Shown here: one piece after another, positions 35,161-43,526 of the stretch | How the letters are laid out: each line of letters begins with the position of its first letter | Numbering within the stretch: position 1 is the first letter of the stretch | NCBI RefSeq assembly: GCF_900101105.1 | Contig: NZ_FNGA01000002.1 | Coordinates: 186,001 to 250,000 of the forward strand | Direction of reading: 5' to 3' | Origin: Maridesulfovibrio ferrireducens | Lineage (GTDB): Bacteria; Desulfobacterota; Desulfovibrionia; Desulfovibrionales; Desulfovibrionaceae | Length of the DNA: 64,000 bases | Program-made: the position numbers and the translations under genes | Notes under the pieces: model-generated | Told to the model about the DNA's origin: nothing | The model's input: the letters and a program-made list of their open reading frames with translations, nothing else | Databases searched by the model: none

Positions 35161-36405
35161 ATGCACACAATAAGGATTAAGAAAAAACAATATGCTGTCG
35201 GTTTCTGGTGGCAAATTCTGGATGGAAAAGGCGGCAAAAAGCTACTCATGGAGCAGGCGAGAAAAGTAGCAACTGACTTTTCTGACCGGGAATACAACTA
35301 TGTAATTGCCAGAAAACAGCAGTTCGGACTCAGTTCAGACTCGGCAAAACTAAATAGAATTCCTTCCTTAGCATGCGCCTTGGTGGAACGATCCAGATCT
35401 ACTTGGATCGGAATGTTCTGCTTAAGTGATGAAGAAAATCTGTGGTGGGTCTGCGCTGTCAGCAAAAAGACAATTGTTGCTGAAGGCGATCAGTTTTTCA
35501 ATTCCAGAGAAGAAACTGAAGCTCACTTAAAGAGTCTGAAAACAATGTCGGACTGGGAAAAGAATGAGTTCATCTGCGAAACATTCGGAGACACGCTCAA
35601 ACACTTTGATGGTCTCATTAAGCCTTCAGAACGAGTCCAGCCACTCTATCCTCAGAAAAATAACGGAAAACTTCTTATACTCGCTGCCGCAGTAGTTCTT
35701 ACCGTTGCTGGCTTTATTTTTTGGAATGACTACCAAGCCGATCAGCTTGCAGAGCAACAAAGAATCGCGGCTATTAAGGCCCGGACGGAAGCTGAAAAGA
35801 ATAAAGCTAATTTTAACTCTGATCCCGGCAAGTATTTCACAATGCCGTGGAAAATATCCCCGATGCCTTTAAAATTTGCAGAACCGTTTCTAAAGGCAAT
35901 GCGAAACACAGAGCCATTCAATAACGGCTGGAAACTGGAAACCATAACCCGCAATGACAAGGGTATTTATATGGCGTGGTCGCATCAGGATGGTGCGGAA
36001 TTCACCAACCGACCAGGCAACTCATCCTTTGGATCGCGGCCAGATTTGGCAGAAATAAACATAGACTACCCCAAAGGATTAATCCGCCCTGAACAAAAAC
36101 TGATTAATAAAACTGACGCAACAGCTCACCTTTATGAACTGACTCGTACCCTTGGCGCAAAATTAAATCTTACTTGGAAATCTCCTGAAATAAAGAAGAA
36201 AAACAATAAATTCCTGAATAAGCCGTTTGAAATTATTGCTCCATGGATCAAAGGAGAGTGGAAACTTTCCGGCCTTCCTGCCGGCTCTGCAATTTCTGAC
36301 TTCCTGTTTATTCAGATGGATTCAATCCCCTGTCTGGTGATCTCTGAGATCTCTTTCACTAGAAACCAGTGCTCAATGGAGGGTCAAATTTATGCCAAAT
36401 ATTAA
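35161..36405 (+). CDS. pilO: PilO2-type type IVb pilus assembly protein
   Basis: 414 residues. N-terminal cytoplasmic part starting HTIRIKKKQYAVGFWWQIL, with LLMEQARKVATDFSDREYNYVIARKQQFG; a single span near 166-185 (LLILAAAVVLTVAGFIFW); then a periplasmic domain with coiled segment. This is the layout of R64 PilO (PilO2), which links the inner-membrane platform with PilP and the secretin. Overlaps pilP by 14 bases. Confidence 0.85.
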   Translation: MHTIRIKKKQYAVGFWWQILDGKGGKKLLMEQARKVATDFSDREYNYVIARKQQFGLSSDSAKLNRIPSLACALVERSRSTWIGMFCLSDEENLWWVCAVSKKTIVAEGDQFFNSREETEAHLKSLKTMSDWEKNEFICETFGDTLKHFDGLIKPSERVQPLYPQKNNGKLLILAAAVVLTVAGFIFWNDYQADQLAEQQRIAAIKARTEAEKNKANFNSDPGKYFTMPWKISPMPLKFAEPFLKAMRNTEPFNNGWKLETITRNDKGIYMAWSHQDGAEFTNRPGNSSFGSRPDLAEINIDYPKGLIRPEQKLINKTDATAHLYELTRTLGAKLNLTWKSPEIKKKNNKFLNKPFEIIAPWIKGEWKLSGLPAGSAISDFLFIQMDSIPCLVISEISFTRNQCSMEGQIYAKY

Positions 36406-37189
36406 GAAGTTAAAAGGTAGCCGGCTCATTTGGATCTGCGCCTTCATATTAATCGCAGTCATAGCCGGTGCCGGGACCATCATGTTCAACAGCTACAAAA
36501 TGCAAGCAGACACAAATGTTGTTGATGAACTTGTGGTTTTCAATGCCACACAATCCAACATGACCGCTTTTAATAGAAATAAGACCAGCGCATTCACCCA
36601 AAGTTCAAACGGAACTTTTGAGACCGGAATTTCTACAGGAAATTCCAGCAGCACAGACGCGGCTTCGACTTCTTTTTTTGAAGCACTTTCAAATGGAACG
36701 ACTGAAATATCAGCTCAAACGGAAGAATCGCGCGTTGATCTGAATATGAATAATCCAATTGGCAACTCAACTAATCACTCAATTGGTAATTCAACCAATG
36801 AAAACAAAAAAAACAAGTCTTCAGAAACGAGAATTACTCCCCTCAGCTATTTCACCTCGCTGAGATCTCACCTCGAACTGAAGAAACTTGAAGTCGCGAT
36901 AGCAGAGCAGGAACAAAAGCTGATCAAGCTTCATACTCCTGATCCTGCTGTGATTAAAGCTATTCAGCAAACACCAGCTAGAAAAAAACAATATCGCCCG
37001 GTATGGCCGAAGATCATTTCTATTCAAGGAGTGGACGGAAGGCTTTCGGCTACCCTTTCCAGTTCTGCCGGAGTCCAGACAGTGAAAACAGGAAGTAATG
37101 CCGGCCCCGGCAAAGTTGCTTCAATAACCCCTTCAACAGTTCTGATCCGTTTTAACGGCAAGAACGTTCCCTTGAAATTCAAGGAGTAA
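36392..37189 (+). CDS. pilP: PilP, type IVb pilus biogenesis protein
   Basis: 265 residues with one N-terminal span (LIWICAFILIAVIAGAGTIMF). A long Ser, Thr and Asn-rich stretch includes two near-identical repeats around IGNSTN, and a helix with SYFTSLRSHLELKKLEVAIAEQEQKLIKL precedes the compact C-terminal beta domain (ISIQGVDGRLSATLS...VLIRFNGKNVPLKF). This C-terminal domain is the PilP signature. Confidence 0.82.
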   Translation: MPNIKKLKGSRLIWICAFILIAVIAGAGTIMFNSYKMQADTNVVDELVVFNATQSNMTAFNRNKTSAFTQSSNGTFETGISTGNSSSTDAASTSFFEALSNGTTEISAQTEESRVDLNMNNPIGNSTNHSIGNSTNENKKNKSSETRITPLSYFTSLRSHLELKKLEVAIAEQEQKLIKLHTPDPAVIKAIQQTPARKKQYRPVWPKIISIQGVDGRLSATLSSSAGVQTVKTGSNAGPGKVASITPSTVLIRFNGKNVPLKFKE

Positions 37190-37192
37190 ACC

Positions 37193-38797
37193 ATGACCAA
37201 CAACGAAATACCTAAAGAGCTTCAGGAACGTGTGCTGCTTCTAAACGGCATTATATACATCTCAGCTGAGGTGGCAGACGATGCAGTTTTGATGTCTTTT
37301 CTGAGCTATGCGGCACGCAAAGGTTTCAAAGAAACGAAAAGACTTGAAGCTGAAGAATTCCAGAAAATGCGTAAGAAAAATATCACTAAAGCTGAAACCA
37401 AGAGCGACATTCAAGATCTCGCAGTTCAGATTATTGCTGATGCTTACGTGCAAGGCGCGTCTGATATTCACATCGGCGATTACGGCCCGTTTGCCTCCAT
37501 CCAGTTCAGAAAATTGGGAATGTTGCAGAACTACAAGCAGCTAATGGGAGAAATTGGCAGAAAAGTAATTGTTGCAATGTATCAAACCATGTCCAACAGC
37601 GCAGATACCACATTTGTCGCGAAAGAAAGACAGGACGGCAGGATTGTAAGCAACGACTTTCTTCCTGCGGACGTTCATTCAATCCGGATTCACACGGAAC
37701 CGCTCGACTGCTCAATGGCAGAAAACGGGACCGGAACCTTCATGGCGCTGCGCCTTCTTTACGACCGCACAACAGCTAAAGGTAGTTTGCAGGATAGATT
37801 GAAAACGCTTGGATTTTCAGATCGCCATATCCGCAGATTTCAGTTTCTCACCCAGCGTTCCGGACTGACTCTTCTTTCAGGTCCGACCGGTCACGGTAAA
37901 AGTACACTACTCAAACATATTATGGAGTGCATGGCCGAGGACAATCCGGAAAAGAACTTCCTCGCCATTGAAGATCCACCTGAATATCCGCTTGAAAGGG
38001 TAAAGCAGGTTCGGGTCAGCACCAACGAGAAAGATGAAAATCGTGGCGCGGCATATCGCAACGCAATTGCCGGAGCCATGCGTTCTGACCCGGACACCAT
38101 TATGATTGGTGAAGTCCGTTATCCTGAAGCGGCTTCAGCTGCTCTCGATGCGGCTCAAACCGGACACGGAGTATGGACAACAATTCATGCAAACTCAGCG
38201 TTAGGAATCATTCAAAGAATGGTCTCTTTGCTCCGTGCTGCTCAATATCCTGATCCTCTTGAATACCTGTGTGATCACACAGTTCTGTCCGGCCTTCATC
38301 ATCAAAGGCTTGTGCCGGTGCTTTGTCCGAACTGCAAGATGCCACTTAAAGAAATTACCAAACTTCCAAATGACAATAAATTACGCCTAAAATCACTGCC
38401 TGAAGCCGTGCTCAATCGGTTATTCAGAGCAGTTAACAATATGGAAAACGTCAACATCAGGGGTGAAGGTTGTAAACAATGCTCGGGTGTTGGAATTATC
38501 GGGCAGACCGTAGCATCTGAAATAGTCACCACTGACCATGTGATCCTGAAAGCGGTACGCACCGGTAATATGGAAGCGGCTTATAAACATTGGAGACATG
38601 AACAGAACGGCCAGACCTTTGTCAGCCACGCCATTGACCTAATCGAAGACGGATTGATTGATCCTTATCTGACAGAACGCAGACTTGGTGTACCGCTAAA
38701 CTATGCCAAGGCTTTTGATGATTTTAACCTTTCATCTTCCGACCTTGATGAACTGGCCGGTGCAAAAAATGTGGAGGCTCCTCATGGTGCTTCCTGA
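37193..38797 (+). CDS. pilQ: PilQ, pilus assembly ATPase (GspE/PilB type)
   Basis: 534 residues. Walker A GPTGHGKS (230-237), Walker B TIMIGEVRYPE, the Asp box FLAIEDPPEYPLE and a His box (AAQTGHGVWTTIHAN). Two CxxC pairs in the late part (CPNCKMP and CKQCSG) form the zinc site of assembly ATPases. It drives pilin polymerisation. The next gene overlaps by 14 bases. Confidence 0.93.
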   Translation: MTNNEIPKELQERVLLLNGIIYISAEVADDAVLMSFLSYAARKGFKETKRLEAEEFQKMRKKNITKAETKSDIQDLAVQIIADAYVQGASDIHIGDYGPFASIQFRKLGMLQNYKQLMGEIGRKVIVAMYQTMSNSADTTFVAKERQDGRIVSNDFLPADVHSIRIHTEPLDCSMAENGTGTFMALRLLYDRTTAKGSLQDRLKTLGFSDRHIRRFQFLTQRSGLTLLSGPTGHGKSTLLKHIMECMAEDNPEKNFLAIEDPPEYPLERVKQVRVSTNEKDENRGAAYRNAIAGAMRSDPDTIMIGEVRYPEAASAALDAAQTGHGVWTTIHANSALGIIQRMVSLLRAAQYPDPLEYLCDHTVLSGLHHQRLVPVLCPNCKMPLKEITKLPNDNKLRLKSLPEAVLNRLFRAVNNMENVNIRGEGCKQCSGVGIIGQTVASEIVTTDHVILKAVRTGNMEAAYKHWRHEQNGQTFVSHAIDLIEDGLIDPYLTERRLGVPLNYAKAFDDFNLSSSDLDELAGAKNVEAPHGAS

Positions 38798-39851
38798 AAT
38801 TAACAATTTACTGGCTAAGCTTTTCTTCAAGCAGAAAGAACGGATTCGTATCTACCGAAAACTTTCTGCAATGACCAGACACGGAGTCAGCGTTGCCGAG
38901 AGTCTGACTTATTTAGAAGAAAGATATGCAAAAATTTACAGTCCGCTAACTCCCGTTCTTACGGAAGTTTCAGCAAGAATAAATTCCGGTAATAAGCTCC
39001 ATGAAGCTCTGCAAGGATTCATTCCCGCAGAAGAATCTATGCTGATTCAAAGCGGAGTTAATTCCGGAAAACTTTGTGAGGCTCTGGAACTCTCAGTAAA
39101 ATTAATCAAGGCCAAACTAAAAATCATAAGCAGCATGTGGAAAGCTCTCAGTTATCCATGTCTCTTAATTTGTGCGTTAATTACGCTTCTGCTCGTGCTT
39201 TCAAGATACGTCATGCCCAGACTTACCGAGATTTCAGACCCGGCACGATGGCAAGGAAGTGCGCAAACTCTTTATCAAGTAACAAAATTCATAGACTCCA
39301 CAGCAGGAACTCTGTTCCTCGCCGGAGTAGTCGTATCCTTCCTCGTTTCTCTGGCAACTCTAAAAATATGGACCGGAAAAATCCGCGTCCGTTTTGATAA
39401 TGTTCCGCCATGGTCCTTTTATCGTCTTATCACCGGTAGTCTCTGGCTCTTCACCCTTTCTACCATGATGGAATCGGGCATTCAGCTTTCACTTGCGATG
39501 AACGACATGCTCACCACTCCCAACTCAAGTCCTTGGCTAAAAGAGAGAATGCACTCAATCAAGGCTCAGCTCAATCTGGGTAAAGGTCTTGGGCAGGCCC
39601 TGGACGATTCAGGATACCAGTTTCCCGCCAGAACAATCATTGAAGACCTGAGGGTTTATTCAAAACTTCCGGGCTTTGACAGCCAGTTGAAACTCATTGC
39701 CGAGGAATGGCTGGATGAGGGCATGGAAACAATCAAAGTTCAGGCCAAAGTCATAAACATGGCGTGCATAATCGGCATCATTTTTATGATTTCCAACATC
39801 GTTCTCGCAATGACATCCCTTCAGCAACAACTGGGACAAAACATTCTTTAA
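38784..39851 (+). CDS. pilR: PilR, inner-membrane platform protein (GspF family)
   Basis: 355 residues from ATG 38784, set by GGAGG 7 nt upstream. The two GspF domains can be seen: RKLSAMTRHGVSVAESLTYLEERY near the start and SGIQLSLAMNDM in the second half, with spans near 120-140, 175-200 and 325-345. It anchors the assembly ATPase. PilS follows after 11 bp. Confidence 0.9.
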   Translation: MVLPEINNLLAKLFFKQKERIRIYRKLSAMTRHGVSVAESLTYLEERYAKIYSPLTPVLTEVSARINSGNKLHEALQGFIPAEESMLIQSGVNSGKLCEALELSVKLIKAKLKIISSMWKALSYPCLLICALITLLLVLSRYVMPRLTEISDPARWQGSAQTLYQVTKFIDSTAGTLFLAGVVVSFLVSLATLKIWTGKIRVRFDNVPPWSFYRLITGSLWLFTLSTMMESGIQLSLAMNDMLTTPNSSPWLKERMHSIKAQLNLGKGLGQALDDSGYQFPARTIIEDLRVYSKLPGFDSQLKLIAEEWLDEGMETIKVQAKVINMACIIGIIFMISNIVLAMTSLQQQLGQNIL

Positions 39852-39862
39852 CAGGAGCAATC

Positions 39863-40342
39863 ATGACTTTATTTGAAACACTCGGCTCACTCCTTATAGC
39901 TTTGATCGTGTTTGGCGGATCAGCCTATATGGTCAGGAAATCAATGGATAATGACAAAATATCCACGGCTGAACAAAATATCTCGACCTTTCGGCTTGAT
40001 CTAAAACAGCTTTATGCCGGCGAGCCGGACTTCACCGGTATTACTACTGAAATTGCGGTGAAAAACAAAATTGTGCCTGACAGCATGCTGAAAAGTAGCG
40101 GCGAAATCCGCAATGCATGGAACGGAGCCGTAACCGTAGCGGAAGGAACAGATGCCACTACATTTACGATTACCCAGAACAAAGTTCCTGAATATGCCTG
40201 CGTAAAACTGGCAACATTTCAAGCCGGATCATGGGAAACGATCACTGTAAACGGAGTTGAAATAAACCAGGCAAGTGGAATGGTAGCAGCTATAACAAAT
40301 CAGCTTGCCGACACTAATATCATCGTTTTCACCTCCAACTAG
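39863..40342 (+). CDS. pilS: PilS, major type IVb pilin, apparently without leader
   Basis: 159 residues. The hydrophobic N-terminal helix LGSLLIALIVFGGSAYMV, the segment ISTFRLDLKQLYAGEPDFTGITTEIAVKN split by VPDSM, the NAWNGAVTV turn and a C-terminal YACVKLATF-x-W-x-TI strand fit the PilS pilin family. The start MTLFE aligns with the mature F-T-L-I-E of processed pilins: there is no charged leader and no Gly before it, and no other start codon in frame upstream. AGGAG lies before the ATG. See finding. Confidence 0.82.
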   Translation: MTLFETLGSLLIALIVFGGSAYMVRKSMDNDKISTAEQNISTFRLDLKQLYAGEPDFTGITTEIAVKNKIVPDSMLKSSGEIRNAWNGAVTVAEGTDATTFTITQNKVPEYACVKLATFQAGSWETITVNGVEINQASGMVAAITNQLADTNIIVFTSN

Positions 40343-40354
40343 CAGAGGCATTAA

Positions 40355-41341
40355 ATGGTTCTCAAAAGTGTATCATTCACAGATTTGATTCTTCATGAAA
40401 GCGGCGAAGCCTTCATGAAGGGGTGCGATAATTGCGACCAGAAGCTTGTTCCTTGTGAAGAAGACACCAAAAAAGAAATTCAAATGCTGCATGGGGAAGT
40501 CCTCAAAGTACATGAAGAAAGTGGCCGACACACTTTCAGAATTAAACACGAAGACATTGGTTACAGAGTTGCGCTCTATGAGGGAGTTGTCTGGGGCAGC
40601 GGGAAAGTTTTCTTCCTACGCAGAATTCAGGAAAAGGTTTCTGCCTTCACGGAACTTGGATTGCCCGAAGCTCTTTCAGAATGGCTTCTAAATTCAAACC
40701 AAAGTAAAGGGCTTGTTCTTTTTACCGGAGCGCAGGCTTCAGGAAAAACCTTCAGTGCTTCATCACTTGTGGCGACACGGCTTTCAACTCTTGGAGGCCA
40801 TGCCGTCAGTTTTGAAAACCCTGCGGAAATGCCTCTGGATGGGAAACATGGAAAATTCGGATTCTGCTTTCAGGCCGAGATTGATCATGAAGAGGATCTG
40901 GCTGAAGCCATCGAACGCTCGCACCGTTTCGCCTCTCCTAACATCATTTATATAGGAGAAATCCGCAGCAAACACGCCGCCAGTGAAGCGTTGCGCGTCT
41001 GCCTCGGCTCCGATCAACAAATAGTTGTGGCCACCTTGCATGGCTTTGACCTTGTAACGGCTCTTGAAAGACTGGTCACTATGGCCCGCGAAATTGACGG
41101 AGATATTGCCAGTCAAAATCTTGCTCAAGGTCTTCTGGCTGTTGTCCATCAACAACTTGAACATATTGACGGAAAAACAGTTCTTCACGTCCCTCAGTTC
41201 CTGCTGGCTCCTTTCAATGAAAACTTCAAAGGACTCCGTGCAAAAATAAAAAACGGTGAACTGGCGGGATTACAGGAGGAAATGCGTGAACAGAGAAACC
41301 GCATTCAATTCGGAGGGCTGGAAGCATTATGCAAGGGTTAG
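40355..41341 (+). CDS. PilT-like second pilus ATPase
   Basis: 328 residues. Walker A GAQASGKT (about 124-131), Asp box VSFENPAEM, Walker B IIYIGEIRSK and a His box with TLHG. The N-terminal part carries a short cysteine cluster (CDNCDQKLVPC, 24-34) that could hold zinc. The length (328) and shape resemble PilT/PilU retraction ATPases more than the assembly ATPase PilQ, which is coded separately. R64 pil operons do not have it in this place. Confidence 0.75.
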   Translation: MVLKSVSFTDLILHESGEAFMKGCDNCDQKLVPCEEDTKKEIQMLHGEVLKVHEESGRHTFRIKHEDIGYRVALYEGVVWGSGKVFFLRRIQEKVSAFTELGLPEALSEWLLNSNQSKGLVLFTGAQASGKTFSASSLVATRLSTLGGHAVSFENPAEMPLDGKHGKFGFCFQAEIDHEEDLAEAIERSHRFASPNIIYIGEIRSKHAASEALRVCLGSDQQIVVATLHGFDLVTALERLVTMAREIDGDIASQNLAQGLLAVVHQQLEHIDGKTVLHVPQFLLAPFNENFKGLRAKIKNGELAGLQEEMREQRNRIQFGGLEALCKG

Positions 41342-41757
41342 CTGTTCTATTTTGCCTTCTCGGAGCCATCGCTCTGGCCAGTCCAGAAATGCCAACCCCG
41401 AGAAATTCACCTAAGGCTGAATCTATAGCTGTAAATTACGCAATCTATCGCAATGCGGTGAATAACTTTGTGACAAGTAATTCATCCATAACAACTGGTG
41501 AAGTTCCCGCTTCTAATCTCTCAATTCCAACCGGTTGGAAACCCATGCGTGCATGGGCCAACCGGCTGGATAGCGGGAATTGTTACGTGTGGGGAGCTGT
41601 ACAGGGAAACGAATCTGAAGAAATCAGAAAAATTTTCATGGGCAGTTTTGCCATCGGAGTTAAACGAAACGGTTTTCTGGCCAACGCTCACGGAGCGGAC
41701 ACTGCTCTGCCGTCTTTCATTCCTGAAAACAGCATTGTCAGCGTCATCACCCAGTAG
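41329..41757 (+). CDS. pilM: PilM-like pilus protein
   Basis: 142 residues with an N-terminal signal or anchor (QGLAVLFCLLGAIALA). VNYAIYRNAVNNFVTSNSS, IPTGWKPMRAWANRL and CYVWGAVQG fit small PilM proteins of IncI-type pil operons, whose function is not clear. Overlaps the ATPase by 13 bases. Moderately sure, from size, order and pattern. Confidence 0.65.
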   Translation: MQGLAVLFCLLGAIALASPEMPTPRNSPKAESIAVNYAIYRNAVNNFVTSNSSITTGEVPASNLSIPTGWKPMRAWANRLDSGNCYVWGAVQGNESEEIRKIFMGSFAIGVKRNGFLANAHGADTALPSFIPENSIVSVITQ

Positions 41758-41766
41758 GAGATAGTT

Positions 41767-42915
41767 ATGAAAGCTAATCGTAAAAACAAACAGGCCGGCT
41801 TCGGGCTTTTAGAAGTGTTGGCGGGACTTACTATTTTCATGCTTATGCTTCCCATGCTTACAGACCTCATGGACCGGGGCGTGGAGTCGGTCAAACAGCA
41901 CAATGTCAGCTCCCATTTATCGAGCGTAATGGATGCTGCGTCCTCATATGCCAAAGAAAATTATGCTGGACTGATAACTTCTTCGACAGCAACCGAAGCA
42001 ACTCAGATCACAATGGCTCAGCTTCGAACAGACGATTTCCTATCTTCTGGCTTTAAAAATCTGAACGGATGGGGCCAACGGTACGGAATATATGTCCTTG
42101 AACCAACCGCAGGCGATCTGCAAGTTTTAGTGCTGACATATGGCGGCCGCACTCATTCAGAAAAAAGCAAAAAATTCAGCGCAGCCATTGTTCCAGCCAC
42201 TGCCGCCATGGTCGGGGGCGCAGGAGGTTACATCCCCGTTGGAGACCTTCCTGGACAAAGTGTAACCGAGCTCAGAGGTTCTTACGGTGGCTGGACTATA
42301 AATTTAGCATCAACAAATATCCCCATCCCTGCCGCCGGACATATCGGAGGAAGAGCTTTCCTGCGTGAAGAGGATATTGGAAAAGATTTTCTCTATCGCG
42401 TTGAAGTTCCCGGTCATCCTGAACTGAACGAAATGTCCACCGAGCTGGATATGACTGATCACGCCATTGAAGGTGTGAAAGAAATTAAGTTCGAAGAACA
42501 CACTCTTGCGGATATCGACACCACAGGATTTTGTAATGATGCAGACAAAAACGGGCGTGTTTTCCTTGATCCGGCAGTAGGTCTTTATATCTGCCGCAAC
42601 GGACAGCCCGAAGTCATAGCCGACACAGGCAATTCTCAGTTTCTCAAAGGGGCAACCATTGCGGTTGATGGCGAACTAATCCCCAAACCAATCTGCCCGC
42701 CCGGCATTACCTCAGATTCTCAGATTTTCGTAGCTCCATCAATCTTTGCTGAAGGGCCGATTTCAAAAGCCATTGTAGCTGTCCAGTCATGGGCCACTGA
42801 CGTTGGAGACAACTGGCAGGTCCATTTACGCATTCGCACCGCTGACACAGGAGATACATGGATAATTCCTCCTGCTGGATACGGAAAAGTCATGGTCCTC
42901 ACAACCTGTAATTAA
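41767..42915 (+). CDS. pilV: PilV, minor pilin / tip adhesin of shufflon type
   Basis: 382 residues. A normal prepilin leader (MKANRKNKQAG) ends in Gly before FGLLEVLAGLTIFMLMLPML with the +5 glutamate, unlike PilS. The body carries the PilV pattern (SSVMDAASSYAKENYAGL, NGWGQRYGIYVLEPTAGDLQVLVLTYGGRT, GGAGGYIPVGDLPG). In R64 the C-terminus is switched by a shufflon and chooses the recipient. Here no sfx-like repeats and no rci recombinase are seen, so the tip is fixed. Confidence 0.85.
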   Translation: MKANRKNKQAGFGLLEVLAGLTIFMLMLPMLTDLMDRGVESVKQHNVSSHLSSVMDAASSYAKENYAGLITSSTATEATQITMAQLRTDDFLSSGFKNLNGWGQRYGIYVLEPTAGDLQVLVLTYGGRTHSEKSKKFSAAIVPATAAMVGGAGGYIPVGDLPGQSVTELRGSYGGWTINLASTNIPIPAAGHIGGRAFLREEDIGKDFLYRVEVPGHPELNEMSTELDMTDHAIEGVKEIKFEEHTLADIDTTGFCNDADKNGRVFLDPAVGLYICRNGQPEVIADTGNSQFLKGATIAVDGELIPKPICPPGITSDSQIFVAPSIFAEGPISKAIVAVQSWATDVGDNWQVHLRIRTADTGDTWIIPPAGYGKVMVLTTCN

Positions 42916-42926
42916 AGGAGAAAATC

Positions 42927-43517
42927 ATGAAATTCACACACAACATTATATCTAAATATCTTTTCCTTTTTCTGCTTCTTCTCTTCGTTTCCGTGCATTC
43001 CTCCGCAATAGCAGGAGACGCAACAAGCTTTGATCCGACAAGTGTAGCTGTTGAACCTAAAGCCATCAGCGGAGTACCAATCGGCGGAGTTATTCCATGG
43101 ACATCTGGAACTGTTCCAGAAGGATTTCTTGAATGTAACGGTCAATCCACGTCAGGATATACGGACCTCGCGGCAATAGTAGGTGGTACCGTTCCTGATC
43201 TCCGGGGTGAATTTATTCGAGGCTGGGATCACGGCAAGGGAGTTGATAGCGGCCGAGCTATTAAAAGTAGCCAAAACTCCGCCATGGAAAGCCATTCTCA
43301 TCAAACCACAATTACTGTTTCAGGTAGTGGAATTGTGCGGGGAGCAACCAAAAGTATGATGGTTAGTGCCGGAGGTTTCCTGACAGGTGCGGGAACCCCG
43401 GCAAATCAGGCTATATCTTTTTCCGCTTCAGGAACCGGAACCTCGACTCCCGCCGGAAGTGGAACAGAGAACCGTCCACGCAATTATTCCATGATGTATA
43501 TCATCAAGGCTGAGTAG
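42927..43517 (+). CDS. Secreted phage tail-collar domain protein
   Basis: 196 residues with a Sec signal peptide (ISKYLFLFLLLLFVSVHSSAIAGD). VPIGGVIPWTSGTVPEGFLECNGQS, VPDLRGEFIRGWDHGKGVDSGR, HSHQTT and ENRPRNYSMMYIIKAE are the phage tail-collar pattern of tail fibres. It lies 11 bp after pilV and before trbI, in the pilus block. PilV tips and tail fibres both bind receptors; this looks like a tip or adhesin part made as a separate protein. Confidence 0.85.
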   Translation: MKFTHNIISKYLFLFLLLLFVSVHSSAIAGDATSFDPTSVAVEPKAISGVPIGGVIPWTSGTVPEGFLECNGQSTSGYTDLAAIVGGTVPDLRGEFIRGWDHGKGVDSGRAIKSSQNSAMESHSHQTTITVSGSGIVRGATKSMMVSAGGFLTGAGTPANQAISFSASGTGTSTPAGSGTENRPRNYSMMYIIKAE

Positions 43518-43526
43518 GAATTTATC

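Noticed and set aside
41767-43517. Shufflon at the pilV 3' end
   Set aside because: No inverted sfx-like repeats between pilV segments and no rci-type recombinase gene in the window.
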